A stretch of DNA of 64,000 nucleotides from Pelobacter propionicus DSM 2379 (GCF_000015045.1 NC_008609.1:1355001-1419000); one strand, 5' to 3'; positions 12,281-22,040 are shown, counted from the first letter of the stretch. The notes: generated by a model from the sequence alone, not told the origin. Program-made: numbers and translations.

Positions 12281-12925
12281 TCAGCATTGCCCGGCCAGGA
12301 TCGCCAGGGCGTTCACCACAGCCGCGGCGACGTTGGAGCCTCCTTTGCGCCCAATGTTGGTGATGAAAGGGATCGCCTGGCCACTTGCCGCCAGGGCGTT
12401 CTTGCTCTCCTCGGCACCCACGAAGCCGACCGGAAGCCCGATGATCAGCGCCGGTTTGGCCGTGCCCTCGTCGGTCAGGCGCAGCAGTTCGAACAGTGCC
12501 GTGGGGGCGTTGCCGATGACGAAGATGCGGTTCACGGGGTCGCCCACCGCCTTGCGCATGGCCGCGATGGAGCGGGTGATCCCCTCCTGTTTGGCTATTT
12601 CGATGACGTCGGGATCGGCCACGTGGCAGTTGACCCTGGTGCCGAAGCGCGCCAGGCGGACCTTGCTGATGCCGGAAAGGGCCATGTTTGTGTCGGTGAC
12701 GATGCCATAGCCGCTCTTGAGCGCCGCCACGGCCTGTTCCACGGCCCCCTGGGAAAAGACCATGCTCCTCACGTATTCAAAATCCGCGCTGGTATGTACT
12801 GCCCGGCGCACGACCTGCCATTCTGCCGGGGGCCAGTCGTGCCGGCCGGCCTCGGCGTCGATGATGCGGAAGGACTCCGCCTCGATCTCTTCCGGTTTCA
12901 TCGCCAGGGAATCCATCAGCGCCAC
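12281..12925 (-). CDS. cbiC: Precorrin-8X / cobalt-precorrin-8 methylmutase CbiC
   Basis: Moves the C-11 methyl group to C-12, giving (cobyr)hydrogenobyrinic acid. The 214-aa protein carries the conserved His in RRAVHTSADFEY near residue 44, then GYGIVTDTNMALSGI, VIGNAPTALFEL and the C-terminal GRKGGSNVAAAVVNAL. The start overlaps the end of cbiX by 10 bases, so the two are translationally coupled. Confidence 0.95.
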   Translation of the reverse strand: MALMDSLAMKPEEIEAESFRIIDAEAGRHDWPPAEWQVVRRAVHTSADFEYVRSMVFSQGAVEQAVAALKSGYGIVTDTNMALSGISKVRLARFGTRVNCHVADPDVIEIAKQEGITRSIAAMRKAVGDPVNRIFVIGNAPTALFELLRLTDEGTAKPALIIGLPVGFVGAEESKNALAASGQAIPFITNIGRKGGSNVAAAVVNALAILAGQC

Positions 12926-13299
12926 CCCAGTCTGTCCAGCGCCTCGCCGATGCGTTCGTTTTCGATCTCGGCCAGCTTGGGGTGCGCACCCAGGTGGCCG
13001 CCCATTTCCATGACCAGGCCGGGGTGGCGTTTCTTGGCCTCCTCGATCTCCTCGGGCAGGTCGTGCTGCACATGGGCGCCCATGAACAGGAAGTAGGGCA
13101 TGAGCAGGATGCGTTCAGCCCCCCTGGCAACGCAGGTGTCGATTCCCTGCTGGATGCTGGGCTCGTGCATTTCGCGGAAGGAAACCTCGACGATATCGAA
13201 ACCGGACATCTCCTGGACCATCTTCGCCACCTGGCGGGCGGCGTCATTTGCCTCGGCGATGCGGCTGCCGTGGGCCATCATCAGTATTGCGGTTTTCAT
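12916..13299 (-). CDS. cbiX: Short-type sirohydrochlorin cobaltochelatase CbiX(S)
   Basis: Inserts cobalt into sirohydrochlorin, the entry to anaerobic cobalamin synthesis. At 127 aa it is the small homodimeric CbiX form. It begins MKTAILMMAHGSR, with the metal-binding His, and has PYFLFMGAHVQHDLP in the middle and GGHLGAHPKL near the end. The start at 13299 is chosen because it begins the family-like sequence and follows AGGTCAC; the longer open frame upstream is unsupported. No cobalamin riboswitch is visible in the 70-base gap to the next gene. Confidence 0.92.
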   Translation of the reverse strand: MKTAILMMAHGSRIAEANDAARQVAKMVQEMSGFDIVEVSFREMHEPSIQQGIDTCVARGAERILLMPYFLFMGAHVQHDLPEEIEEAKKRHPGLVMEMGGHLGAHPKLAEIENERIGEALDRLGWR

Positions 13300-13370
13300 G
13301 TGACCTCGCTTGTCTTGTCGTTCATTTAGGTCCGGGAGCATACCATCGCCCGGCCTGTCGCACAAGCCCC

Positions 13371-16300
13371 TTAACGTCCCCGTACCTCCACCTTCCACGC
13401 CCGGCTCTCCCCGCGCAGTTCAGGCTGGTACATGGGCCAGACCACCGCCGGCAGCGCCGTGATCCTTCCCTCCAGTTCGGGATAGATCACGTGGCGGAAC
13501 TCATGCCGTCCCGCCGGCAGACTGGTGACGAAGAAGGCCATGCGCTCGTCGCGGCGCTCGCGGTGCGCGTACCAGTCGAAGAAGGCCGTTTCGTCCCTGA
13601 AACGCGGGTCGCGATCCGCCTCGCGCGATTCGAACCCGGCCGGCAGGCGGTCCTCGATGATCACGTACTCCAGCGCCCGGTCGTTGTCCACGGTCAGGCG
13701 CACCTCGATATCGTCTCCCGGGCTGACCGGCTGGTCTGCGGCCAGGGGAGTGAGCTCGCGTCGCCAGCCCTCCTGTGTCTTGACGGAGTTGATGCGGTAC
13801 ATGCTGCGGGTGATCTTCAGGCCGGGGGATGACTGCACGGCCTCGGGAGGAACGGCGTACTCCAGGGTCGCGGCCAGATAGGCGGCACCGCCGTCATCCT
13901 TTGTCAGTTTCAGGGTGTTGTTCCCGCTCTTCAGGGCTGCTGCCGTGATGCAAAGCTGCCGTTCTCCCGCCACCAGCCTGCCCTTCTCCACGCGGTAGTC
14001 GGCCAGTTTCTTGCCGTTTACGGCCAGGGTCGCGCTGTAGCTGGCAGTGCTTTCGCCGCTGGCCGCCACATAATCGGCCAGCGCTACCACTGCTGCCGCC
14101 GATGATGTGGTGGTACGCCACCAGCCGCCACTCTGGCGGCGGGCCAGAAATTCCGCCAGCCTGGCCGCCAGCGGGTCGGCGGGGTTCTGCTTCACCACCA
14201 GTGACAGCAGGCCGGAGGTGGTTTCCACTGCCGAAGAGCCCCAGCGCCAGCCGTACCACCAAGAATCCGCGTCCCTGTCCTGGATATAGGCCGCTGTCCC
14301 CTCATGGCGGATATTTCGCTTCAGCTCATCCAGCAGGGGGGGGAGCGCATCGTTCCGGCCGGCAAAAGCCAGCCCTTGGCAGAAGGCCAGCTGATCCGCC
14401 GTGGTCAGTTCCCCCCACTCCAGGCGGATCCGCTGCTCCAACTCTTCCTTGTCGATAGCGTTGACGGCAAAAGCCCGGAAGGCGCGGGCCTGGTCTCCGG
14501 CCGGGGCGTTGCGCAGCAGGCTCTCCAGGGCCTGGGTTCCCCGCTGTACCATCCCTGGCGGGATGGGCAGTCCGGCCCGTTTTGCCAAACCAAGGGCGTA
14601 GAGGGCATGGCTGGTCATGGTCAGGCTGCTGCTGTCCCGCTCCCACCAGCCCCAGCCGCCATCCGCGTGCTGCATCTCCTCCAGCCGCTTCATCCCCTGA
14701 TCGATGGCCGATGCCAGCTTTTCCTGTGTTGCCGGGTCCGGCTGCCAGCCCTGTTGGGAGAGCAGGGCGCGGGCGTGCAGGGCCGGGATGAATCGCGACA
14801 GGGTCTGCTCGACGCAGCCGTAGGGAAACTGCACCAGTCGGCTGATGGCGCTGTCCAGGCTGGCGGCGATGGTGGGGGAGAAAGAGATCTTCAGCTCCCC
14901 TGAGCCGGGCAGGGCGTTGTCCGGCAGGGTCAGCGTCTCATCCCCCTGCCGCTCCCTGAGGGCGATGCCGGTAGCGGCCGTGCGGGGTATGCCCCGTTCC
15001 AGCACCGGCAGGGTCAGCTCCATGGCATCCGCTCCCTGTTCTCCCCTGGCCATCAGTTTCAGGGTGGCATTGCCGGCCCGCTCGGCCTTGAGCGCCATGT
15101 CGCGGCGCAGCGTCCCGCGGGGAGCTAGTTCTCCGCTGAAATCCGTACCCTTCAGCAAGGTCAGGCCGCTGGCTTCGAAGCGCCCCCTGACCGTCTGTTG
15201 CCTGTCGGCCATGCTGGTGAGCAGCCCCGGAATTTTCAGTTCGTCCCCCACGGTCAGGAAGCGGGGAGGGGAGAGCCGCGCCATCAGTCCCAGGCGGGCG
15301 ATGAACTTCTCTCGCCCCGTACCGAAGTCGCTGCTGAGGGTTTGGCCAACGGCTGTTGCCCGCCAGGTGGTCAGGTTGTCCGGCAGGGTGAACTCGGCCG
15401 TGGCGCTGCCGTCAGCGTTCGTGGTCAGCATCGGTTGCCACAGGGCGGTATCCTTGAAGGTCTTGCGGCTCTTCACCCCCTTAAGGCCATCATCTTGGGC
15501 GGTCAGTGCGGCCCCATCCTTGGCTGCGCCTCCCAGGTAGACGCGGGGGAAAGAGTGCAGGGTGGTCACCAGGTGCTCGCGGTTGCCGCGGAAGAAACGG
15601 TAGATGTCATCGCCCCGTTCGGGCGCCACGGCGAAGATAGCCTCATCCACAACTGCCAGGGACAGCTCGGCAGGCACCTGCTTTCCCTCCGCCGTGGGGG
15701 AGATGGTCAGGCGCACCCGGTCCCCGGGAGCGTAGACCGGCTTGTCAGCCCTGACCCTGATGTCCAGCTTGCCCGGCTGGATATCCACCCGCAGGGGGAG
15801 GGTGCGGCTGAAGAAGCGTCCGCCGCGTACCGTCACCGCCGAGACATGCATGAACGGCGCATAGCTCTCGCTCACCGGGATCTCCACCACCTGCAGGTTG
15901 TTCTTCAGCACGATGGTGCGGCTGTTGTGGATCTCCCGTCCCTCCAGGGTCAGCAGCAGGGTGCCGCCGCTGCCCGGTGTGCGTACGATCAGGCGGGCCG
16001 TGTCGCCCGGTTTGTAGGTTTTTTGGTCGAATTCCGCCTCCAGGTCGCGTTGGGGCCCCTGCCAGTCATCCCCTTCCTTCCAGACCCAGATCAGGGCGTC
16101 GGCCGTTGAGGTGCGCCCGGCCTGGTCGGCGGCCCGGCCCCTGACCCGCCACAATCCGGGGTGGGGGAAACGGTAGCTGGTCTGGGCCCTGCCGCTCACG
16201 TCCGTCGTCAGGCTGACGGAGCCTGACCGCTTCCAGGAGTGGGAGCGGCTCTTCCCGTCGTAGATCTGCTGCTCGAATGCCAGGTTCAGCGGCACTGCCC

Positions 16301-18521
16301 GGGGATTCCCCTCCCAGTCGGCCGCGGAGAGGCTTACCTCCACCGCCTGACCCGGCTTGGTCAGGTAGGAGCTGGTTGTGACCTTCAGCGCCACCAGGGA
16401 GGGGACAACTGTCAGGGAAGAAGAGGATGATACCTGGCGCGAGGAGGCGTCGGTCACATCCACCTCCAGGGTGTAGCTGTGAGGCATGTCATGGCTCTTG
16501 GCCGCAACCGGTATCAGCGCCTCGCCCTTGTCATCCAGGCGCAGTTCCCCTTCACCGATGAAGTCTGCGTATCCGCCGGAGGAGCGCTCTTCGTCGTCAT
16601 AGCCGTCGCTGTCCCTGCCTAGTTCCGCAGCAGGCCTGCTGTAGATGCGCCAGTTGACCCTGGCGTCGGCCAGTGGGGCCCCGAAGTAGTAGCGGCCGCT
16701 CAACCTGACCTGTGCCGTCTCCCCCGTCACCAGGAAGCGGCGGTCGGGTGTCAGTTGCAGCTCGAACTCCGGTTTTCGGTACTCCAGCACCCTGAACCAC
16801 CCCTGCCAGGACTCATTCCCGGCAGATGCGTTGATGGTATAGCCGCCCAGGGATGCTCCCCGTGCCAGGGCGCATTCCCCCTGGAACGAAGCGCCTGACG
16901 ACAGGGGGGCGTCATGTTCGCAGACCGTCTTGTCGCCGCTGTCGCTGATGGTCACATGTATGCGGTCGAGCTTTGGCAGGGTGTAAGCGTCCCCATCCCC
17001 GCGCTGACGCAGGACCCCCTTGTAGTAAACTGTCTGACCGGGGCGGTAGGCGGGACGGTCGCTGTAGAGATACCCCCTGGTCGTGGCAGCCTGGGTTTCC
17101 CCGGAGCCCAGCTCCAGGAATGCCAGGCTGTCGCCCAGGCGTCCGGTCAATGTCCGCGCCGAGCCGGTCGTATCCCAGGTGGCCATGCCGTTGGCATCGC
17201 TGGTTGCCTGTGTCCCGGACTGTGTCGAGCCGATGGTTACCCCGGCGAGCGCCCTGCCGCTGACCAGGTCGGTGGCGTACAGTTGTGTGCCCTTTGGGGA
17301 CGTCTTGGCCACCAGCCCCAGGCGGGTCACCAGGAAGCCGAAGCGGGCCGTTGCTCCGCTGCCCTTCAGCTCCAGCAGGTAGGCGCCCGGCTTCAGTCCC
17401 GGGATGGGGACGTGGGCGCTGCGGGAGTGGCCGTATCGCCGCGCCGGGAAAGTCAGCGGATAGCTGGTCAGTTTGTGCAGGTATCCGGTGGGGATGCCGT
17501 CAGGCTGGCGCAGGTCGACCTTACCCGTCAGCAGGGGCGCGCTGTCAATCGCGGAGATCACCGCCTCGGCCTTCTCCACCCAGAGGCCATGGGTGCGCAG
17601 CTTGAGCGCCCTGTCCGGCAGGAAGACGTCGCCGTACTCCTCGATGGTCAGCCAGGGGGGCTTTACCTCCGGTCGCAGGGTCAGGGTGCGCTGCTCCCCC
17701 TCCTGGAGCCTGACGACCTCCCTGGTGCCGTTCAGCCGCTCATCCGAGGGGAAGAGGGAATAATCGCCGGGGGGGAGGTCGTTGAACACGGCAACGGAGC
17801 GGCCGGCGGTTGTTGCCGAACGGTAGAGGGAATCTCCGGAGAAACTCAGGTTGATGCGTTCCAGCGGGCGGCCAGCCCCGTTCCGGGGAATGACCGTGAC
17901 GCTGAGCGTGGCGGCGCGGCGCATGACCAGATCGCCCAGATCCTTTTTCTCGGCCGGGTCCAACTGGATGTAGGCGCTCTTTTCCAGTACCCAGCCGGGG
18001 TGCTGGAGTCGCGGCTCGTACCCCTGGCTGTCCAGGCCGGTTATGGTGAAACGGCCGTCACTGCCGCTGACGCTCCCAACCCAGCGGCTTGCCACGATTC
18101 TGACCCCCGGCATCGGCCTGCCGCCCCCGTCCACCAGCCGTCCGGACAGCTCGGCCTGTCTGTGCAGGTAGGCGCTGAGCGTCTCCGTTTGCCTGGAGCT
18201 GACCGACGCCCCTCCCTCGAAGAGCCCGTAGCCATCCTTCCTCACCAGCCAGGTATAGTAGCCCGGTTTGAGATCCACGTTGAAGCGCCCCTCGCTGTCG
18301 GACGTGGCAGTGGCTGCGCTGGTCAAGGGAACCTTCATCCCCCTGTTTTCCATGAAGGTGATCGTTGCCCCCTTCACCGGACGGTTGGTCTCGGCGGAGA
18401 TGATGGTTCCGCTAACGCTGACCTGTTTGGCGGTTTGGGGGGGCTTGCCCCGGGCGGCCCAAGCTGCTGCCGGTATCAGGGTCATGATCAGCAGGGTAAA
18501 CAGAATGCGGATCGTTTTCAT
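13371..18521 (-). CDS. Giant bacterial alpha-2-macroglobulin family protein
   Basis: A 1,716-aa exported protease trap. The start at 18521 is preceded by AAGGAG and gives a signal peptide (MKTIRILFTLLIMTLIP...AWA) without a lipobox Cys, so it is predicted periplasmic, not lipid-anchored. Up to three carboxypeptidase-regulatory-like beta domains occupy about residues 30-230 (GTIISAETNRPVKGATI; GRLVDGGGRPMPGVRI). MG2-type sequence (SDRPAYRPGQTVYYKGVLRQ) follows near residue 490, then the A2M core (LWQPMLTTNADGSATAEF), a thioester motif CVEQ with Cys at residue 1236, and a C-terminal MG10-like domain. The usual partner pbpC is absent; AMMECR1-like and VanW genes follow upstream. Confidence 0.93.
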   Translation of the reverse strand: MKTIRILFTLLIMTLIPAAAWAARGKPPQTAKQVSVSGTIISAETNRPVKGATITFMENRGMKVPLTSAATATSDSEGRFNVDLKPGYYTWLVRKDGYGLFEGGASVSSRQTETLSAYLHRQAELSGRLVDGGGRPMPGVRIVASRWVGSVSGSDGRFTITGLDSQGYEPRLQHPGWVLEKSAYIQLDPAEKKDLGDLVMRRAATLSVTVIPRNGAGRPLERINLSFSGDSLYRSATTAGRSVAVFNDLPPGDYSLFPSDERLNGTREVVRLQEGEQRTLTLRPEVKPPWLTIEEYGDVFLPDRALKLRTHGLWVEKAEAVISAIDSAPLLTGKVDLRQPDGIPTGYLHKLTSYPLTFPARRYGHSRSAHVPIPGLKPGAYLLELKGSGATARFGFLVTRLGLVAKTSPKGTQLYATDLVSGRALAGVTIGSTQSGTQATSDANGMATWDTTGSARTLTGRLGDSLAFLELGSGETQAATTRGYLYSDRPAYRPGQTVYYKGVLRQRGDGDAYTLPKLDRIHVTISDSGDKTVCEHDAPLSSGASFQGECALARGASLGGYTINASAGNESWQGWFRVLEYRKPEFELQLTPDRRFLVTGETAQVRLSGRYYFGAPLADARVNWRIYSRPAAELGRDSDGYDDEERSSGGYADFIGEGELRLDDKGEALIPVAAKSHDMPHSYTLEVDVTDASSRQVSSSSSLTVVPSLVALKVTTSSYLTKPGQAVEVSLSAADWEGNPRAVPLNLAFEQQIYDGKSRSHSWKRSGSVSLTTDVSGRAQTSYRFPHPGLWRVRGRAADQAGRTSTADALIWVWKEGDDWQGPQRDLEAEFDQKTYKPGDTARLIVRTPGSGGTLLLTLEGREIHNSRTIVLKNNLQVVEIPVSESYAPFMHVSAVTVRGGRFFSRTLPLRVDIQPGKLDIRVRADKPVYAPGDRVRLTISPTAEGKQVPAELSLAVVDEAIFAVAPERGDDIYRFFRGNREHLVTTLHSFPRVYLGGAAKDGAALTAQDDGLKGVKSRKTFKDTALWQPMLTTNADGSATAEFTLPDNLTTWRATAVGQTLSSDFGTGREKFIARLGLMARLSPPRFLTVGDELKIPGLLTSMADRQQTVRGRFEASGLTLLKGTDFSGELAPRGTLRRDMALKAERAGNATLKLMARGEQGADAMELTLPVLERGIPRTAATGIALRERQGDETLTLPDNALPGSGELKISFSPTIAASLDSAISRLVQFPYGCVEQTLSRFIPALHARALLSQQGWQPDPATQEKLASAIDQGMKRLEEMQHADGGWGWWERDSSSLTMTSHALYALGLAKRAGLPIPPGMVQRGTQALESLLRNAPAGDQARAFRAFAVNAIDKEELEQRIRLEWGELTTADQLAFCQGLAFAGRNDALPPLLDELKRNIRHEGTAAYIQDRDADSWWYGWRWGSSAVETTSGLLSLVVKQNPADPLAARLAEFLARRQSGGWWRTTTSSAAAVVALADYVAASGESTASYSATLAVNGKKLADYRVEKGRLVAGERQLCITAAALKSGNNTLKLTKDDGGAAYLAATLEYAVPPEAVQSSPGLKITRSMYRINSVKTQEGWRRELTPLAADQPVSPGDDIEVRLTVDNDRALEYVIIEDRLPAGFESREADRDPRFRDETAFFDWYAHRERRDERMAFFVTSLPAGRHEFRHVIYPELEGRITALPAVVWPMYQPELRGESRAWKVEVRGR

Positions 18522-18583
18522 GAGGGACTCCTTGGTTGTTGGTAGGCTATCCGATAAGCCCGACGAGGCAGGAGAGGATGCCA

Positions 18584-19201
18584 TCACCTGTCGATGCCTC
18601 TCGTGGAGATGGCCATGGCCCTGAAGCGGCTCACCCGCACGCTGGACGGGTCGTTCTCCCCCAGCCTGGCCAGGGCCTGGCGGAAGGCCCAGCTGGCGGT
18701 GCGTGCCTCGCCCGGGACAAAGGCCATGCCAGCATCATTACCTTCCACAAACATCCCCTCCCGCAGCGGATCGATGGCACGGTAGTCCGCCACCCGCTCC
18801 GGTTGATCCAGGGGGAAGGTGATCTGCACTCCCGTTGCCTGGGCTGTTTCGCGACTCAAACCGCGGCTGCGGGGATCATTTTTGAGCGCCAACCGGACGT
18901 TGTCGGCGATCTCCTCGGCCAGGCTGGCCCGGCGCGGGATGAAACCGCCGAAACAGGCCACAACCCGCCTGCCCTGAAAAAAGGTGACGAAGCAGGCCTG
19001 CTGTTGCCGTGTCGCGCATGGGGGAGGGGGGGGGAGGGAGACGCCATCCAGTCGGGCCAGCAGGCAGGCGCGGGCGTACTCCACGAGGGCGGATGATTCT
19101 GTCGCGGTGAAGCGCGGTGGTGTCGCCCATACCGTTGATATGCCGGCGAACATCAGGAAGGGTATGGTCAAGAGCGTAATCGTTCTTTTGGCTTTGCTCA
19201 T
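18584..19201 (-). CDS. Exported AMMECR1-domain protein
   Basis: A 205-aa protein with a signal peptide (MSKAKRTITLLTIPFLMF...WA). The rest matches the AMMECR1 fold: ACFVTFFQGRRVVACFGGF corresponds to the family's redox-type motif FVTxxxxxxLRGCIG, followed by LAEEIADNVRLALKNDPRS and VQITFPLDQPERV. The biochemical function of AMMECR1 is unknown and the proteins are usually cytosolic, so the signal peptide is notable. It lies 62 bases upstream of the alpha-2-macroglobulin gene, same strand, and is likely in one envelope operon with it. Confidence 0.75.
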   Translation of the reverse strand: MSKAKRTITLLTIPFLMFAGISTVWATPPRFTATESSALVEYARACLLARLDGVSLPPPPPCATRQQQACFVTFFQGRRVVACFGGFIPRRASLAEEIADNVRLALKNDPRSRGLSRETAQATGVQITFPLDQPERVADYRAIDPLREGMFVEGNDAGMAFVPGEARTASWAFRQALARLGENDPSSVRVSRFRAMAISTRGIDR

Positions 19202-19225
19202 GTCATGGCCCGTTGTGGGGGAGTT

Positions 19226-19972
19226 TCAATTTCCGCCACCGGCGATGACCCTGCTGGGTGCGGGGTAGTTATCCTCGGAGATGAGTTCTCTTTTGTCGAT
19301 GCCATTCGTGTGGGTTATCCGCCAGGTGCGGGTGGAGAAGCCGTGACTGCCGGGTTGCCCAGACTTCCCCGCGCTTATGGCCACGGTTTCCGGTTCCTGG
19401 CTGATCTGGCTTGACTGGATTTCCACCTGAAACAGCCGGGCCACCGGAGAACGGAAGGAGACGGTCAGGCGGTCGTTGCCGGAGTCGATGCGCAGTTTGA
19501 GCGGGTGGGGGAAGGGGTTGCGCAGCCTCAGGTCCTTGCGCCAGGAGGAGATGGTGGCGTCGCGACCGGGAGGAACGTGGGCCACGGCGCGGGAGTGGGG
19601 GTGGCGTTCCACCACCTCCAGCCCTGCCAGCAGCCCGGCGTTGTAGAGTGTGGATGCCAGTTGGCAGATGCCGCCGCCGGGGGTGTCGTCAAGGGTGCCG
19701 TTGCTGGTCAGGTAGGGCGCCGGCAGAAAGCCCTTCTCCCGCTCGCGGGCTCCCACCCGTTGGTTGAAGCTGAACGTACCGCCAGGTGGGATGATGGCGC
19801 CGTCCAGTGCTTGGCCGGCGATGGCGGCATTCTTGCGCTGTTCAGGCGAGCGGTTGGAGAGCGAGGTGGAGAAGCCGCTCCAGAGCTGGCCGAAGGGAGG
19901 CTCGCCCCATGCCGTGGAAGCAAAGATCAGGCAGACGAGCAGCAGGAATATGCCGTGGCGGTGTGGTCCCAT
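19226..19972 (-). CDS. VanW family protein
   Basis: A 248-aa exported protein (signal peptide MGPHRHGIFLLLVCLIFASTAWG). VanW hallmarks are ALDGAIIPPGGTFSFNQRVG, the invariant GGGICQLASTLYNAGLLAGLE, ERHPHSRAVAHVPPGRDA and the RNPFPHPLKL beta segment. VanW proteins are linked to cell-wall or glycopeptide-resistance loci, but the activity is unknown. It is adjacent to and co-oriented with the AMMECR1 and alpha-2-macroglobulin genes, suggesting a shared envelope role. Confidence 0.88.
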   Translation of the reverse strand: MGPHRHGIFLLLVCLIFASTAWGEPPFGQLWSGFSTSLSNRSPEQRKNAAIAGQALDGAIIPPGGTFSFNQRVGAREREKGFLPAPYLTSNGTLDDTPGGGICQLASTLYNAGLLAGLEVVERHPHSRAVAHVPPGRDATISSWRKDLRLRNPFPHPLKLRIDSGNDRLTVSFRSPVARLFQVEIQSSQISQEPETVAISAGKSGQPGSHGFSTRTWRITHTNGIDKRELISEDNYPAPSRVIAGGGN

Positions 19973-20035
19973 GTGCAGGCAAGTATAATCCCTCTGCCAG
20001 GGAGGGCAAGGGGAATTGCCCGGGAGAAGTCACTC

Positions 20036-20284
20036 CTACGCTCCCATCTCTCCCAGCCACTCAAAACGTGGCTTATCGTGCCCATCCACCAATATGCTCT
20101 CCAGGAACATGCCCCGTGGCCGCACCCAGAGCGAGCGGTCGCCGTACAGCTTGCGGTAGACGACCAGCCATTCTTCCGTCTCGCTGTGGCGGGCACTACC
20201 AATCACTTCGTATTCGTTACCCTTGTAGTGGCGGTAGCGACCGGGGAGTGGCAGCATTGTCGTGTCGATCGCATCGTTGTTCAT
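20036..20284 (-). CDS. DUF1653 protein
   Basis: 82 aa, essentially one DUF1653 domain: GRYRHYKGNEYEVIGSARHSETEE, VVYRKLYGDRSLWVRP and PRFEWLGE are the family blocks. The function is unknown; the fold is small and beta-rich with conserved aromatic and His residues. The gene has its own upstream gap of about 125 bases and AAGGAG 6-8 bases before the start. Confidence 0.88.
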   Translation of the reverse strand: MNNDAIDTTMLPLPGRYRHYKGNEYEVIGSARHSETEEWLVVYRKLYGDRSLWVRPRGMFLESILVDGHDKPRFEWLGEMGA

Positions 20285-20410
20285 GTGCTGGATACTCCTT
20301 CAGTTTCTCCCCGTATCGGATCGTGGTTTGCCACTGTGTCCGGGATGGGGATAGGGGGCAGATTTAATAATGGCTCCGAGGAGAAAATGCGGGGGCGGCG
20401 ACGGGGGGCG

Positions 20411-21556
20411 CTATTCCAGAAATCGGGTAAAGACCTGGTTGGAGAGCAGCATGCCGCGCCTGGTCAGGTGCACTCCTCTGTCGTCCATGGCCAGTAGCCC
20501 CAGACCTGTCAGCTCCTCCAACTCCTTACCGAAACGCTCCTTCATCTCCATTCCGAATTCCCTCCGGAAGTCGCTGAATGTCACCCCGTCCAGCATGCGC
20601 AAGCCCAGGAACATGAACTCTGCCAGGGCATCGTCGTCTGAAATCTCGGTCATCTCCTGTCGGGGTAACTGGCCACGAGTGATGGCGGCTGCATACTCGT
20701 CGACGTCGCTACTGTTGGCGAAGCGGAGGCCGTGGCCGGTGCCACGCAGGAATGAGTGGGCGCCGGCCCCCAGCCCCAGGTAGCCGTCGCGCCTCCAGTA
20801 GCCGCTGTTGTGTCGGGAACGAAAGCCGGGGAGGGCGTAGTTGGCGATCTCGTAATGCTCGTACCCGGCAGCGCCCAGCAGGTCATCGGCGGCTAGGAAC
20901 ATGTCGGCGGACAGGTCTTCGTCCGGCAGGTCACGGTCATGGGTGTAGCGTTGGGCGAAGGGGGTGCCCTCCTCGATGGTCAGGCCGTAGACCGACAGGT
21001 GCTCCGGCGCCAGATCCAGGGCACGCTCCAGGTCGTGGCGCCACATCTCCATGGTCTGTCCCGGCAGGGCATGGATCAGGTCGATGCCGATGTTAGCGAA
21101 CCCGGTCGCCCGGGCCGCCTTCACGGCCTGTTCTGCCTGGGCCGCCGAATGGATCCGCCCCAGGCTGGCCAGCATGCGGTCGTCTAAGGACTGCACCCCC
21201 AGGGAGAGCCGGTTGACTCCTGAATGGCGGAAGCCCGCCAGCTTCGCCCTGTCGATGGTGCCCGGGTTGGCCTCCAGGGTGATCTCGGCATGGGGCAACA
21301 GGCTAAACAGGGTGTCGGCCAGGGAAAGTATCCGTCCGATCTGGTCGGGTTCCAGCAGGGACGGAGTTCCTCCGCCGAAGTAGACCGACTCCAGGGGGCG
21401 GCCGGACGGAATCCCGGCATGGGCCAGGCGCATCTCGGCCTGCAACAGTTCCACGTATGCCTCCCGCCGGGCTGGGGAGCCCTCCTGGGAGATGAAGGCG
21501 CAGTAGGGGCACTTGTGCAGACAGAAGGGGATATGGATGTAGAGGCGGGTGAACAT
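20411..21556 (-). CDS. hemW: HemW-like radical SAM protein
   Basis: A 381-aa radical SAM protein of the HemW/HemN branch, now regarded as a heme chaperone or coproporphyrinogen-oxidase-like factor. It starts MFTRLYIHIPFCLHKCPYCAF, placing the CxxxCxxC iron-sulfur motif at residues 12-19. Other motifs are YFGGGTPSLL, EANPGTID, NRLSLGVQSLDD and the C-terminal winged-helix-like HemN domain. The start at 21556 is chosen over upstream Met codons because the family begins here and AAGGAG lies 11 bases away. The true HemN oxidases are longer, so HemW is preferred. Confidence 0.9.
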   Translation of the reverse strand: MFTRLYIHIPFCLHKCPYCAFISQEGSPARREAYVELLQAEMRLAHAGIPSGRPLESVYFGGGTPSLLEPDQIGRILSLADTLFSLLPHAEITLEANPGTIDRAKLAGFRHSGVNRLSLGVQSLDDRMLASLGRIHSAAQAEQAVKAARATGFANIGIDLIHALPGQTMEMWRHDLERALDLAPEHLSVYGLTIEEGTPFAQRYTHDRDLPDEDLSADMFLAADDLLGAAGYEHYEIANYALPGFRSRHNSGYWRRDGYLGLGAGAHSFLRGTGHGLRFANSSDVDEYAAAITRGQLPRQEMTEISDDDALAEFMFLGLRMLDGVTFSDFRREFGMEMKERFGKELEELTGLGLLAMDDRGVHLTRRGMLLSNQVFTRFLE

Positions 21557-22040
21557 GGGGAAGGTAACTCCTTTTCGGTACTCTGACTGCTCACCGCGTC
21601 GGGCTGTCCCGCAGTCGGTTACGGAGGCTTTCGCACCCTGATAGTGACCCATGGCGGGCAATGGCGCAATTCATTTTTCCGCCGGATGTGCATGCCTTCC
21701 GCTGCTTCTGCGGGAAAGCGACCGGTTGCAGATATGCCGCGACTATGCCTCTCCACCGCTACTGCGACCCATGTTCATCCGTGTCGTGCGCGACCCGGCA
21801 ACCTTGGACCAGATCGTTAGTCGTGTATTTATTGAATGTTTTAATTTACAAGTTGTCAGAGAGTGGTATGTTTTCTTCGGAAAACCACCGCTTTTGTTGG
21901 CCGGGAATTCATGATCAGGCTTGACGCTTGTGTACGCCTCGATGCCGATCAGCCGGGAATAAAGTGGTTTTGGTTTCAATCGAAAACCAGCAGACAGGTG
22001 CCCCGTGGGGGCGCCTCGTAGTGCGAAAAAGGAGATCGTT
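21557..22040. other. 484-bp intergenic region between divergent genes
   Basis: No convincing gene. It holds the divergent upstream regions of hemW and the protease-hydrolase gene. An AT-rich stretch at about 21820-21870 could contain promoter elements, but no clear -35/-10 pair could be picked. A ribosome site (AAAAAGGAG) for the next gene ends it. Confidence 0.5.

Noticed and set aside
13300-13370. Cobalamin riboswitch for the cbi genes
   Set aside because: Only about 70 bases separate cbiX from the next gene, and no B12-box-like sequence is present.
16914-18545. 543-aa open frame antisense to the alpha-2-macroglobulin gene
   Set aside because: A GC-rich codon-bias shadow: no family motif, while the opposite strand encodes a complete macroglobulin.
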